Below the pieces are notes generated by a model that saw only the letters and a list, made by a program, of their open reading frames with translations, did no database searches and was not told where the DNA came from. From the NCBI RefSeq assembly GCF_902459745.1, contig NZ_CABPSJ010000007.1:248001-312000 (forward strand): a stretch of 64,000 bases of DNA, written 5' to 3'. The translations under genes and the position numbers were made by a program. Each line of letters starts with the position of its first letter. The stretch's first letter is position 1. Positions 16,026-23,975 of this stretch are shown piece after piece. The stretch is from Pandoraea communis. Its GTDB lineage: Bacteria > Pseudomonadota > Gammaproteobacteria > Burkholderiales > Burkholderiaceae.

Positions 16026-16177
16026 GCTCTTATCGGACCGCACGCAACATTGGCCGTCCGCCCGGCTTCACGTTGACGCCGGGGGAGCCTAAGGATTGCC
16101 TCTGATAGGATGTCGGCGTTGGTGGTGATACAACGACGGCGTCGTCGGCGGCGTGCCGACCTGTATCGGGCGACCTA

Positions 16178-18163
16178 ATGACCAAAATGACCCTACCCGG
16201 CCTATTCCGATCCCTCTCGAAGCGAACCGATGGCGCCATTTTCGCGGCGCTATTCGCGGCCATGGTTGCCCTTGCTGTGATTAACTGGCTGGCAGTGCGC
16301 ACAACGGTGCAGAACAATGTCGACGCGCGGTTCGACCTGCGTGCCCGTGCGGCAACGGACAAGCTGGCGACCGCGATGGCGGCGTATCGCGACGCGGTAC
16401 ACATCGCGTCGGATCGTCTCGCGACGACATCCCCAATGGATGCACAGACATGGGGCGCATACGTACAGAGCATGAGGCTGGCCGAACGGCTGCCCGGCTT
16501 GACGACACTCGCCGGCTGCGAGCGTGTGGGCAACAGGATCAAGAAAACCGTCGCCTATTCGATAGGAGACGAGGTCACGCTCGGGCCGGACGATTCAATC
16601 ATGTTGTCCGGCAACCTCCAAACGTCGGATCGCGTCTTCCCGCACACCGATCCGTCGACCGGGCGCTCCTATCTGGTTTTCCTGTCCGACACTCGTCAAC
16701 CGGCGGTCTGCGCCTACGCCATTGCCAATGTCGATCGGTTCGTTCATGCGGCCATCGGCCCTCTGATCCATGACCTCACGCTGACCATTGCATTTCTCGA
16801 TGGTGCCGGGCAACCAGTCCCCGTCTTCGACAGCCTTTCCCCAAGCGCGCCCGCCGAACCGCGACCGCCAGTTGACTACCAAACACAGGCTAGCGTGCCG
16901 TATGCGGGCAAGCCCACGCTATCCCTCACGTATACGGCTTCCCGCGAGTTTGCGGCATTGCGCGGTGCGGGCGTCGCAGATTGGGTACTCGCGTTCGGCG
17001 CTCTCATGAGCGTAGGGACGCTACTCGCCTGGGCGCTCGCCCTGATCGTTCGCCGCCGCGCACGAGCGCTTGGCGAGCGAGAGGCGCTTGACAAGCGCCG
17101 ATCGCACAGCCGGCTGGTCAGCGTGATCGAGTCCGTGCGCGAGGCGATCATCACTGTCGACGAGCATCAGCGCATTCAGATCTTCAATCCCACTGCGGAG
17201 AGCATCTTCCGGTGCAGTGCCATGGAAGTGATTGGCGAGCCGCTTTCACGGTTCATTCCGGAACGGTTTCGAGATGCGCACCATCAGCACATCGCCCGCT
17301 TCGGATTGACGGGTGTCTCCGAGCGCCTGATGGGACGCGGCAGGCCGCTGTGGGGGTTGCGCGCGGACGGCGAGGAATTTCCGATGGAAGCCTCGATTTC
17401 TCAGAGTGCCGATGCCGAAGGCAAGTTTTACACGGTCATATTGCGTGACGTCACCGAGCAACGGAAAATTGCCAACGCCCTGCAAACCTCCCGCAATGAG
17501 CTTGAAAAACTGACGGCTCGTCTCCAGGACGTTCGGGAAGACGAGAAGCTTCGGATCGCAAGAGAGCTGCATGACGACATCGGCCAGCGGCTGACCGCGC
17601 TGAAGATGGACGCTGCCATGCTCAAAATCACATTGGGTGGAAAAACGCCCGCGAGCGCCGACATCGTCAGAATCGAGCAATCGATCGACGGCATGATTAC
17701 GGCAGTTCGCCAGATGGCGGCAGACCTGCGTCCGACGATGCTCGATGATCTGGGCCTTGGTCCCGCTATCGAATGGTTTGCCCAGGACTTTGCGCGCCGT
17801 TATGGCGTGGCTATCGACGTTACGGGGGCTCACAGCCTGCCGCCCATCCCTACGGCGCTGGCGACGACGTTATTCCGAATCGTTCAGGAAGCGTTGAACA
17901 ACGTGGCGAAACATGCGAGAGCGACGTCCGTGACGATCGAACTGTCTTGCGATCGGGATTTTCGGCTGCGTATTTCCGATAATGGCCGCGGGTTGCCGCC
18001 AACACGTCCGAAGCCCGATTCGCTGGGCCTCATCAGCATGCGCGAACGGGCCCGCCTGTTCGGCGGAGCGCTGGATATTCGAAGTCCGGCCGACGGCGGA
18101 ACCATCGTCACCACGGTGATTCCGTTGCCGACGTCGGCGCCCGCCGAGGCGTCGTCGGATTAG
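16178..18163 (+). CDS. Membrane sensor histidine kinase with CHASE-like and PAS domains
   Basis: The 661-residue protein has a TM1 at about 19-40 and an extracytoplasmic CHASE-like sensor (about 45-265). TM2 lies at about 272-297, followed by a PAS domain (about 315-425, VREAIITVDEHQRIQIFNPT). A HisKA_3 dimerisation domain with H465 in ARELHDDIGQRL leads into a HATPase domain with EALNNVAKHA and DNGRGLP. This NarX/DegS-like core pairs with LuxR-type regulators, matching those at 413-1060 and 20118-20762. The signal is unknown; the PAS domain shows no obvious haem ligand. The stop is 7 bp from the convergent dehydrogenase stop. Confidence 0.93.
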   Translation: MTKMTLPGLFRSLSKRTDGAIFAALFAAMVALAVINWLAVRTTVQNNVDARFDLRARAATDKLATAMAAYRDAVHIASDRLATTSPMDAQTWGAYVQSMRLAERLPGLTTLAGCERVGNRIKKTVAYSIGDEVTLGPDDSIMLSGNLQTSDRVFPHTDPSTGRSYLVFLSDTRQPAVCAYAIANVDRFVHAAIGPLIHDLTLTIAFLDGAGQPVPVFDSLSPSAPAEPRPPVDYQTQASVPYAGKPTLSLTYTASREFAALRGAGVADWVLAFGALMSVGTLLAWALALIVRRRARALGEREALDKRRSHSRLVSVIESVREAIITVDEHQRIQIFNPTAESIFRCSAMEVIGEPLSRFIPERFRDAHHQHIARFGLTGVSERLMGRGRPLWGLRADGEEFPMEASISQSADAEGKFYTVILRDVTEQRKIANALQTSRNELEKLTARLQDVREDEKLRIARELHDDIGQRLTALKMDAAMLKITLGGKTPASADIVRIEQSIDGMITAVRQMAADLRPTMLDDLGLGPAIEWFAQDFARRYGVAIDVTGAHSLPPIPTALATTLFRIVQEALNNVAKHARATSVTIELSCDRDFRLRISDNGRGLPPTRPKPDSLGLISMRERARLFGGALDIRSPADGGTIVTTVIPLPTSAPAEASSD

Positions 18164-18170
18164 CTGTTGG

Positions 18171-19163
18171 CTAGGACGCTCTGATCCGCAGCACGGCGGC
18201 CCCCGAGAACGCACCCCGGCGCAAGTCGTCGAGCGCTGCATTGGCTTGCTCGAGAGGATACGCGTGGGTCTCCACGCGCAGCGGAACGCGCTCGGCCAGC
18301 GATAGAAATGCCAGGCCGTCTTCTCTCGTGAGGTTGGCGACGGACCTGACCTGACGCTCGCCCCAGATCAATCGGTAGGGGAACGCCGGAATATCGCTCA
18401 TATGAATACCCGCGCATACGACGACACCGCCGCGATCGACAGCGGCGAGCGCTTGCGGCACGAGGTCGCCGACCGGCGCAAAAATGATCGCAGCGTCGAG
18501 TTGTTGCGGTGCAGGCGCATCGCTCGGACCTGCCCAGCAGGCGCCATGCGATAACGCAAACGCCATGCCCTTTTCGTCGCCGGGTCGAGTGAAGGCATAA
18601 ACCTCGCGCATTTGGGCCTGGGCGATCTGCGCAATAAGATGGGCTGCCGCGCCGAAGCCATAGATCCCAAGCCGGCGAGCATCGCCCGCCATGCTCAGCG
18701 AACGATACCCAATCAGACCCGCGCATAAGAGCGGCGCTGCGGTTGCATCGTCATAGTTCTCGGGCAGCCGGAAAGTGAAGTGCGCTTGCGCCACCACATA
18801 TTCGGCATAGCCTCCGTTGAGGGTATAGCCGGTAAATTTCGCGGCTGCGCACAGATTCTCGCGCTCGCTCAGACAGAACCGGCAGCAGCCGCAGGTGGCG
18901 CCGAGCCACGGCACCCCGACCCTATCGCCGAGCGCGAGTTCGCGGACATCCGCTCCCAGGGCCTCGACCGTCCCGACAATCTCATGGCCCGGGATGATGC
19001 CGTCGGGAACGTCGGGAAGGTCGCCGTCGACGACATGCAGGTCGGTACGGCATACGCCGCAGACATTCACCCGTATGAGGACTTGCGTCGGACCTGGGGT
19101 GGGCATGGGGATGTCCACGAGCCGGAGTCTGCCGTCAGCGCGTGAAAACTGCATTGCCCGCAT
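18171..19163 (-). CDS. Zinc-binding alcohol dehydrogenase, AdhA-like
   Basis: The 330-residue medium-chain dehydrogenase has VCGVCRTDLHVVDGDLP and PGHEIVGTVE for the catalytic zinc, and CGCCRFCLSERENLC for the structural zinc. The coenzyme fold LGIYGFGAAAHLIAQIA resembles the AdhA/YahK-type propanol-preferring enzymes. It follows the fnr gene after 27 bp and is probably on the same transcript, which would tie alcohol or aldehyde turnover to the oxygen regulator. AGAGGTCC precedes the first ATG; a second ATG two codons later is possible. Confidence 0.92.
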   Translation of the reverse strand: MRAMQFSRADGRLRLVDIPMPTPGPTQVLIRVNVCGVCRTDLHVVDGDLPDVPDGIIPGHEIVGTVEALGADVRELALGDRVGVPWLGATCGCCRFCLSERENLCAAAKFTGYTLNGGYAEYVVAQAHFTFRLPENYDDATAAPLLCAGLIGYRSLSMAGDARRLGIYGFGAAAHLIAQIAQAQMREVYAFTRPGDEKGMAFALSHGACWAGPSDAPAPQQLDAAIIFAPVGDLVPQALAAVDRGGVVVCAGIHMSDIPAFPYRLIWGERQVRSVANLTREDGLAFLSLAERVPLRVETHAYPLEQANAALDDLRRGAFSGAAVLRIRAS

Positions 19164-19190
19164 GTAGGACCTCTGCTGGAACGGTTGCGT

Positions 19191-19979
19191 CTATTGGGCC
19201 GCGCTCGCCAAATCGTTCAGGCGCTTGGTGTCGATCAGGGTGATCTCGCGTTGCTTGACGCGCAGCGTATTCTGCGCCTGCATACGAGAGAGCATTCGGC
19301 TGACGGTTTCCAATTGCAGGCCCAGAAAACTGCCGATTTCTTCCCGCGTCATGCGCAGCAGGAACGCGTTTGGAGAATACCCTCGTGCCGCCAGACGCGC
19401 CGACACGTCGAGCAGGAAGCCGGCCAGCCTTGCTTCGCCGCGTGCGATGCCCAATCGCATCAACTGGTTCTGCTCCCGCACGATGCCCGCGGCAATCAGG
19501 CGGTGCAACTGGTGCAGCACGACAGGGAACTGTGCGGCAACGCTTTCCAGTTCGGAGAACCTGATTGCGCAAACCTGGCTATCTTCGAGCGCGACCGCTT
19601 CCGAAACGTACTTGCCGTTCGCAATCGCGCTCAGCCCCAGAATCTCGCCGCCCAACAGGTATCCGGTGACCTGCTCCTTGCCGTCCGGATGCGTAATGAC
19701 CGTTTTGAACGAGCCCGCACGCACAGCGTATATATGCTCCAGCGCATCACCAGGACGAAACAGCACCTCCCCCCGGCGGATGGTCCGGCGCACGCGGGTG
19801 ACGCCATCCAGGCGGCGCGCCGATTCGTCGGACAGTCCCTCGGCCAGACAGAACTGGCGCAGCAGGCAGGTGCTGCATCGCGGGATTGCGCCTGCGGGTT
19901 CGTCGAAAGCCCGATGCACGTGAATGGCATGCGCATTCGACACAGGGCCAGCTTGATATTCGCGAAGCGGGATGTACAT
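19191..19979 (-). CDS. fnr: FNR/ANR-type oxygen-sensing transcription factor
   Basis: The 262-residue protein has the FNR cysteine set C35-x2-C38-x5-C44 (CSTCLLRQFC) and C137. The C35-C137 distance of 102 equals that of C20-C122 in E. coli FNR, so a [4Fe-4S] oxygen-labile cluster is expected. A cyclic-nucleotide-like sensor fold (about 55-165) and a Crp-type helix-turn-helix (about 205-240) follow. The recognition helix contains LETVSRMLSR, equivalent to the E..SR residues that read TTGAT. GGAGGTCACC precedes the ATG. It should activate the TTGAY-N4-RTCAA sites found around it. The adh gene is cotranscribed downstream. Confidence 0.95.
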   Translation of the reverse strand: MYIPLREYQAGPVSNAHAIHVHRAFDEPAGAIPRCSTCLLRQFCLAEGLSDESARRLDGVTRVRRTIRRGEVLFRPGDALEHIYAVRAGSFKTVITHPDGKEQVTGYLLGGEILGLSAIANGKYVSEAVALEDSQVCAIRFSELESVAAQFPVVLHQLHRLIAAGIVREQNQLMRLGIARGEARLAGFLLDVSARLAARGYSPNAFLLRMTREEIGSFLGLQLETVSRMLSRMQAQNTLRVKQREITLIDTKRLNDLASAAQ

Positions 19980-20089
19980 GGTGACCTCCGGCGGATCAAC
20001 GTCTAGATTGGACGTCTCCAGTATCGAAGATGAGCGCCGGAAAGAAAATCAGTGACTTGCGCGATATCTTGTCAGCCGATATCACGGCG

Positions 20090-20107
20090 TGTAGGCCGCG
20101 GCCTACA
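20090..20107. promoter_or_regulatory. Perfect 18-bp palindrome upstream of fnr
   Basis: TGTAGGCCGCGGCCTACA is fully self-complementary. It lies 10 bp beyond the response regulator stop (20118) and 111 bp upstream of the fnr start. It could be an operator of fnr or a compact terminator hairpin of the regulator gene; without a U-tract and without a loop the operator reading is preferred, but it is not proven. Confidence 0.45.
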
Positions 20108-20117
20108 AATCCACGGG

Positions 20118-20762
20118 CTAGAGGCTGTCGCGCAACAAGTCGTGCCGAATCGCGTAATGCACCAGTTCGGTCTGGGTTTTGAGCTGGAGCTTCTGGAGAA
20201 CGCGAGCCTTATAGGTGCTGACAGTCTTGACGCTCACGCATAAATCGCTCGCGATATCGTTTAGCGTCAGTCCTCGGGCGAGCATCATGAATACGTCGAA
20301 TTCACGGTCGGAGAGTTGCCGAAAACTTGGGCCGTCTGCCACGGCTGTCGCGAGGTCTTTCGCAATCCTCTCGGCCATGGTCGGGCTCAGGTAGACGCCA
20401 CCGTTGTCGACCTTCCTGACTGCGCTCACCAGTTCCGCCGGTGCACTCTCCTTGGTCAGGTACCCTGCCGCGCCGGCCTTCAGTGCTCTCACGGCATACT
20501 GCTCTTCGCCGTGCATGGTGAGTACGAGAATGGCCAAGCGAGGGAACAGCACCTTGATCTGAACAATGAGGTCGATGCCGCTGCGTCCCGGCATGGACAA
20601 ATCAAGCAGCAGCACGTCGCAAGGCGCCGACTGAAGCAGCGCAATGGCTTCGGCCCCATTCGAGGCCTCTCCAACGATTTCGAGATCGTCACTGCTGGCG
20701 AGAATACGCTGCAAACCAGCGCGAACCAGCGTGTGATCGTCCGCAACGATGATGCGAGTCAT
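20118..20762 (-). CDS. NarL/FixJ-family response regulator
   Basis: The 214-residue protein has a receiver domain with D8/D9 and phospho-acceptor D54 (LLLDLSMPGRSG), and a GYLTKES lysine. A LuxR helix-turn-helix follows (LSDREFDVFMMLARG, VSVKTVSTYKARV). It is strongly similar to the regulator at 413-1060, including the sequence around D54 and the recognition helix, so both may bind similar sites and be phosphorylated by the kinase at 16178-18163. The start at 20762 coincides with the domain start; the ribosome-binding site (GGCGGG) is weak. It lies 156 bp behind the Usp pair and may be partly cotranscribed with it. Confidence 0.93.
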   Translation of the reverse strand: MTRIIVADDHTLVRAGLQRILASSDDLEIVGEASNGAEAIALLQSAPCDVLLLDLSMPGRSGIDLIVQIKVLFPRLAILVLTMHGEEQYAVRALKAGAAGYLTKESAPAELVSAVRKVDNGGVYLSPTMAERIAKDLATAVADGPSFRQLSDREFDVFMMLARGLTLNDIASDLCVSVKTVSTYKARVLQKLQLKTQTELVHYAIRHDLLRDSL

Positions 20763-20918
20763 GCGCCCGCCTTTGCCCCTGAATCGTACCGTTATTCCGA
20801 AGTATTGCATTCCTGAAATGCGCGTTTGCATGAAGTCACACAATCGCGCCGACGATTCTACACGCACGAGCGCACGATATGCCATCATCGGCTTGCGCCG
20901 GACCTCGGCGCTGCCCCC

Positions 20919-21386
20919 CTAAAGCACTTCGTCATTCGCTTGCGTCTTTGTGCCCGGAATGAGAATCACGGGGCGCGTTGCCTGTCTGACACAGTTTTCC
21001 GCCACGCTGCCCAGCGCCAGACGTCTTACACCTCGCCGCCCATGTGTGCCGATCACGATAACGTCGGCATGCCATTCTTCAGCAGCAAGGTTGATCTGAT
21101 GCGGAACGTCTCCCCCAAGCGGCAAGAGTTCCCGAATCTCCACGTCGCCCTCGACGCCGGCCCCTTTGAGGCGCTCGCCGGTCAGCTTTCGAATATTTTC
21201 TCCTTGCAGCCGCATCGCTTCGATAAAGGGGAATGGATCGGCATCGGCCACGTAGGCGACGGGAATATCGACGACGAACAAGACATGCAGCCGGGCTTTG
21301 CGGGCGACGGCAAGTGCCAACGCATAGTCGAATGCCTCGTCTGCCGTGGGACTACCGTCAATCGCGACCAATATACGCTCGAACAT
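20919..21386 (-). CDS. Universal stress protein, single UspA domain
   Basis: The 155-residue UspA protein starts MFERILVAIDGSPTADEAFD. It has the ATP-binding signature GTHGRRGVRRLALGSVAENC and the terminal strand TRPVILIPG. Its start lies 4 bp after the stop of the preceding Usp gene (21391-21897) and its ribosome-binding site is inside that gene's end, so the two are translationally linked. The two proteins share GTHGRRG(V/I)RRL and may form heterodimers (inference). Confidence 0.95.
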   Translation of the reverse strand: MFERILVAIDGSPTADEAFDYALALAVARKARLHVLFVVDIPVAYVADADPFPFIEAMRLQGENIRKLTGERLKGAGVEGDVEIRELLPLGGDVPHQINLAAEEWHADVIVIGTHGRRGVRRLALGSVAENCVRQATRPVILIPGTKTQANDEVL

Positions 21387-21390
21387 GATT

Positions 21391-21897
21391 TCACCCCTTT
21401 GTGCTCTCCGCAGACATCGCGGAGGCGCTTTGTGACGATGCGGCCGACGAGCAGGTTACCAGCATGACCGGGCGGTGTGCCTGCCGAAGTACCTGCTCTG
21501 CGACGCTACCGATCATCAGACGCCGGATGCCCCGGCGCCCATGCGTGCCGAGAATCAGCAGATCGGCATGCCATCGTTCCGCCTCCCTGACGATGGCATC
21601 CGCAATCGTCCCGCCCCAGGCGCGCAAATCGATGGAGCGAGTGTCGGCCTGCAGACCCTCTTCATGAAGCTTCTTGTAGGCATCGGCCAATGTGAGCTGC
21701 GTCTCGGCAATCAGGCCTTCCCTGACCGCCTCGAGATCGATGTGCGACGCAAACGCGGACTGGTAGTGGGCGAACGGGTCATCGATAACGCTTATCGCTC
21801 GGACAATGTCGTCGGGCATGGCGAAGCGGATGGCTTCGCGCAGTGCTTGCCATGACGTTTCACTACCGTCCATGGCAAGAAGGATTCGATGTGGCAT
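21391..21897 (-). CDS. Universal stress protein, single UspA domain
   Basis: The 168-residue UspA protein starts MPHRILLAMDGSETSWQALR. It has GTHGRRGIRRLMIGSVAEQV (ATP loop) and HRPVMLVTC, then a serine/alanine-rich tail of about 18 residues that is unusual for the family. A GAGGAC motif precedes the ATG. It is the first gene of the Usp-Usp(-response regulator) transcript. An FNR box at 22052-22065 lies 155 bp upstream. Confidence 0.95.
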   Translation of the reverse strand: MPHRILLAMDGSETSWQALREAIRFAMPDDIVRAISVIDDPFAHYQSAFASHIDLEAVREGLIAETQLTLADAYKKLHEEGLQADTRSIDLRAWGGTIADAIVREAERWHADLLILGTHGRRGIRRLMIGSVAEQVLRQAHRPVMLVTCSSAASSQSASAMSAESTKG

Positions 21898-22051
21898 TTT
21901 TGTCGTCCTCAATGTAGTTTGCGAATCGGATGACGGCGTATCGGCCAGGCGGCTTCCCGACGCGTGACGCGCGACGCTCAACCGATGGTTGTCGCTGCAA
22001 CTCAACGGTATATCCAGCCCGGCCGGGCGTGGGATGGCACGAGCAAGGTCC

Positions 22052-22065
22052 TTGACACACATCAA
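22052..22065. promoter_or_regulatory. FNR/ANR box between the Usp pair and the MBL-fold gene
   Basis: TTGACACACATCAA fits the consensus. It is centred about 162 bp from the Usp start (21897) and 105 bp from the MBL-fold gene start (22163), so it may control either or both divergent units. Confidence 0.75.
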
Positions 22066-22162
22066 CGTCCCGAATCCCATCGGTGCGCGATACCGGTAGA
22101 GATAGCTATGCTGGCAATACCGGGCGTCATATCGCCGCCCGACATTCGCGCGAGGTACGTCC

Positions 22163-23608
22163 ATGCAATTGAGCTTTCTGGGGGCGGCCGGCACGGTAAC
22201 CGGCTCCAAGACCTTGCTATCGGCAGGCGGCAAGCAGGTAATGATCGATTGCGGTGCCTATCAAGGGATCAAGAACCTTCGGGCGCGAAACTGGGCGCCA
22301 CCGGCCTTCGACGTTAGTCGGCTCGATGCCGTTGTTCTCACGCACGCCCATATCGATCACAGCGGCTACTTGCCCGTGCTGGCACGCTACGGATTCAAAG
22401 GGCCCGTCTATTGCACGTCGGCAACCCGCGATCTCTGCGAAATCCTGCTGCTCGACAGTGCCCGGCTGGAAGAAGAACAGGCGGATTTTCTCAATCGCCA
22501 CGGAAAGTCGAAGCATCGACCCGCGCTTCCGTTATTCACGACGGAAGATGCGCATCGCGCCATTGCCTTACTGAAGCCGCAGCCTTTCGACACCCCGTTC
22601 GCCATCGCGCCCGAGCTAAAGGTGACGTTCTTGCACGCGGGTCATATTCTCGGCGCCGCCATGGCGCAGATCGTGGTTGGCGACGTGAAAATTCTGTTCT
22701 CCGGCGACCTCGGGCGCCGGGACGATCCGATCATGTTGCCACCCGCGATACCCGAAACGCCCGATTTCCTGGTGCTGGAGTCGACATATGGGGATCGTCT
22801 GCATGACAGGACGGACCCCGGCGCTCAGTTGGCGGAGATTCTGAATCGCACGTTCAAGCGCGGCGGTGCCGTCATCGTCCCGGCGTTTGCCGTGGGGCGT
22901 GTGCAAAGCCTCCTTTACTGGATTGCACGCCTGAAGTCGGCAGGAGACATTCCGGACGTGCCGGTGTATCTGGACAGTCCCATGGCGATCAACGTCACGA
23001 ACGCCTATTTGGGGCACCTCAAAGATCACCGTCTGAACCGTGCCGAATGCGCTGAGATGTGCGGCGCAGCCACGTTCGTCACGAGTGTTGACGAATCCAA
23101 ATGGCTGGACACGCGCTCGATGCCTTTCATCGTGATTGCCGGTAGCGGCATGGCCACGGGCGGCCGTGTCCTGCATCATCTCAAAGCGTTGGCCGGCAAT
23201 TGGCGCAACACGGTGCTGTTTACCGGTTTTCAGGCCCCGGGCACCCGCGGATCGACCATGGTCAATGGCGGCTGCGAAGTGAAAATCTTCGGCGAATATG
23301 TCCATATCAATGCCGAAGTCGTTCAACTCGACACGTTGTCGGCACATGCCGATTACGAGGAAACGCTGGCGTGGCTATCAAGGTTCCAGAAACCGGTTCG
23401 CCACGTCTTCCTCAATCATGGCGAGCCTGCCGCTGCCGACAGTTTGCGCAGGCGCATCGCCGAGCGGCTCGGGTGGCCGTGTCACGTCGTGGAGTTTATG
23501 GAGGAAGCTCGCCTGGATACCGAGGCGGGTCGGGAAGGCAGGCGTCCGGCTGCGTCTGAAGAAGCACGCGGCGGCTCGCGTCGAGGTAACACATTCGTGG
23601 AGCCGTAA
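22163..23608 (+). CDS. MBL-fold RNA-processing protein (beta-CASP, RNase J/CPSF-like)
   Basis: The 481-residue protein has the metallo-beta-lactamase motif HAHIDHSGYLP (H61, H63, D65, H66), further zinc ligands in HAGHILGAA and FSGDLGR, and a beta-CASP insert. The C-terminal motifs SGMATGGRVLHHL, TVLFTGFQAPGTRG, LSAHADYEE and FLNHGEP define the YSH1/CPSF-like RNA exo/endonuclease group. It probably cleaves RNA in the cytoplasm. The basic, low-complexity tail after about residue 455 is specific. GAGGTACG precedes the ATG. The DUF1488 gene follows after 1 bp. Confidence 0.9.
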   Translation: MQLSFLGAAGTVTGSKTLLSAGGKQVMIDCGAYQGIKNLRARNWAPPAFDVSRLDAVVLTHAHIDHSGYLPVLARYGFKGPVYCTSATRDLCEILLLDSARLEEEQADFLNRHGKSKHRPALPLFTTEDAHRAIALLKPQPFDTPFAIAPELKVTFLHAGHILGAAMAQIVVGDVKILFSGDLGRRDDPIMLPPAIPETPDFLVLESTYGDRLHDRTDPGAQLAEILNRTFKRGGAVIVPAFAVGRVQSLLYWIARLKSAGDIPDVPVYLDSPMAINVTNAYLGHLKDHRLNRAECAEMCGAATFVTSVDESKWLDTRSMPFIVIAGSGMATGGRVLHHLKALAGNWRNTVLFTGFQAPGTRGSTMVNGGCEVKIFGEYVHINAEVVQLDTLSAHADYEETLAWLSRFQKPVRHVFLNHGEPAAADSLRRRIAERLGWPCHVVEFMEEARLDTEAGREGRRPAASEEARGGSRRGNTFVEP

Positions 23609-23609
23609 C

Positions 23610-23909
23610 ATGAAGATCGAGTTTCCACACATCGCACCGGTCTATAACGGCGACGACATGACGATCGAGTTCACAGCGGATTGCGATCAGAAGCGGATTG
23701 TCTGTGCCATCTCCGCGGAAGCGCTGGAAGACCATTTTGGTGCGAAATCGTGCAACGCGGATGATCTGATGGCAGCTTTCAGAGCGAATCGGGCACCGAT
23801 CGAGAAGATGACCGGACGGTATCTGGCGCTTTGCCAGGGGGCGCCGGTTTTACTGCGCAGCGGCCATTTCCGTTGGGGAATGGAGTATCCGCCGTGTCGG
23901 GACGACTAG
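23610..23909 (+). CDS. DUF1488 family protein
   Basis: The 99-residue protein begins MKIEFPHIAPVYNGDDMTIEF and carries the family core KRIVCAISAEALEDHFGAK followed by an acidic-basic helix. Its function is unknown. It starts one base after the stop of the MBL-fold gene, with GGAGCC inside that gene's end, so both are one operon. The amino-acid permease gene begins 66 bp downstream. Confidence 0.85.
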   Translation: MKIEFPHIAPVYNGDDMTIEFTADCDQKRIVCAISAEALEDHFGAKSCNADDLMAAFRANRAPIEKMTGRYLALCQGAPVLLRSGHFRWGMEYPPCRDD

Positions 23910-23975
23910 TTCTTGAATCCCGCGCCATGACGGAGTAAAAGTCGATCCATCGATCGTCAACCACGAGTCGCGCCC

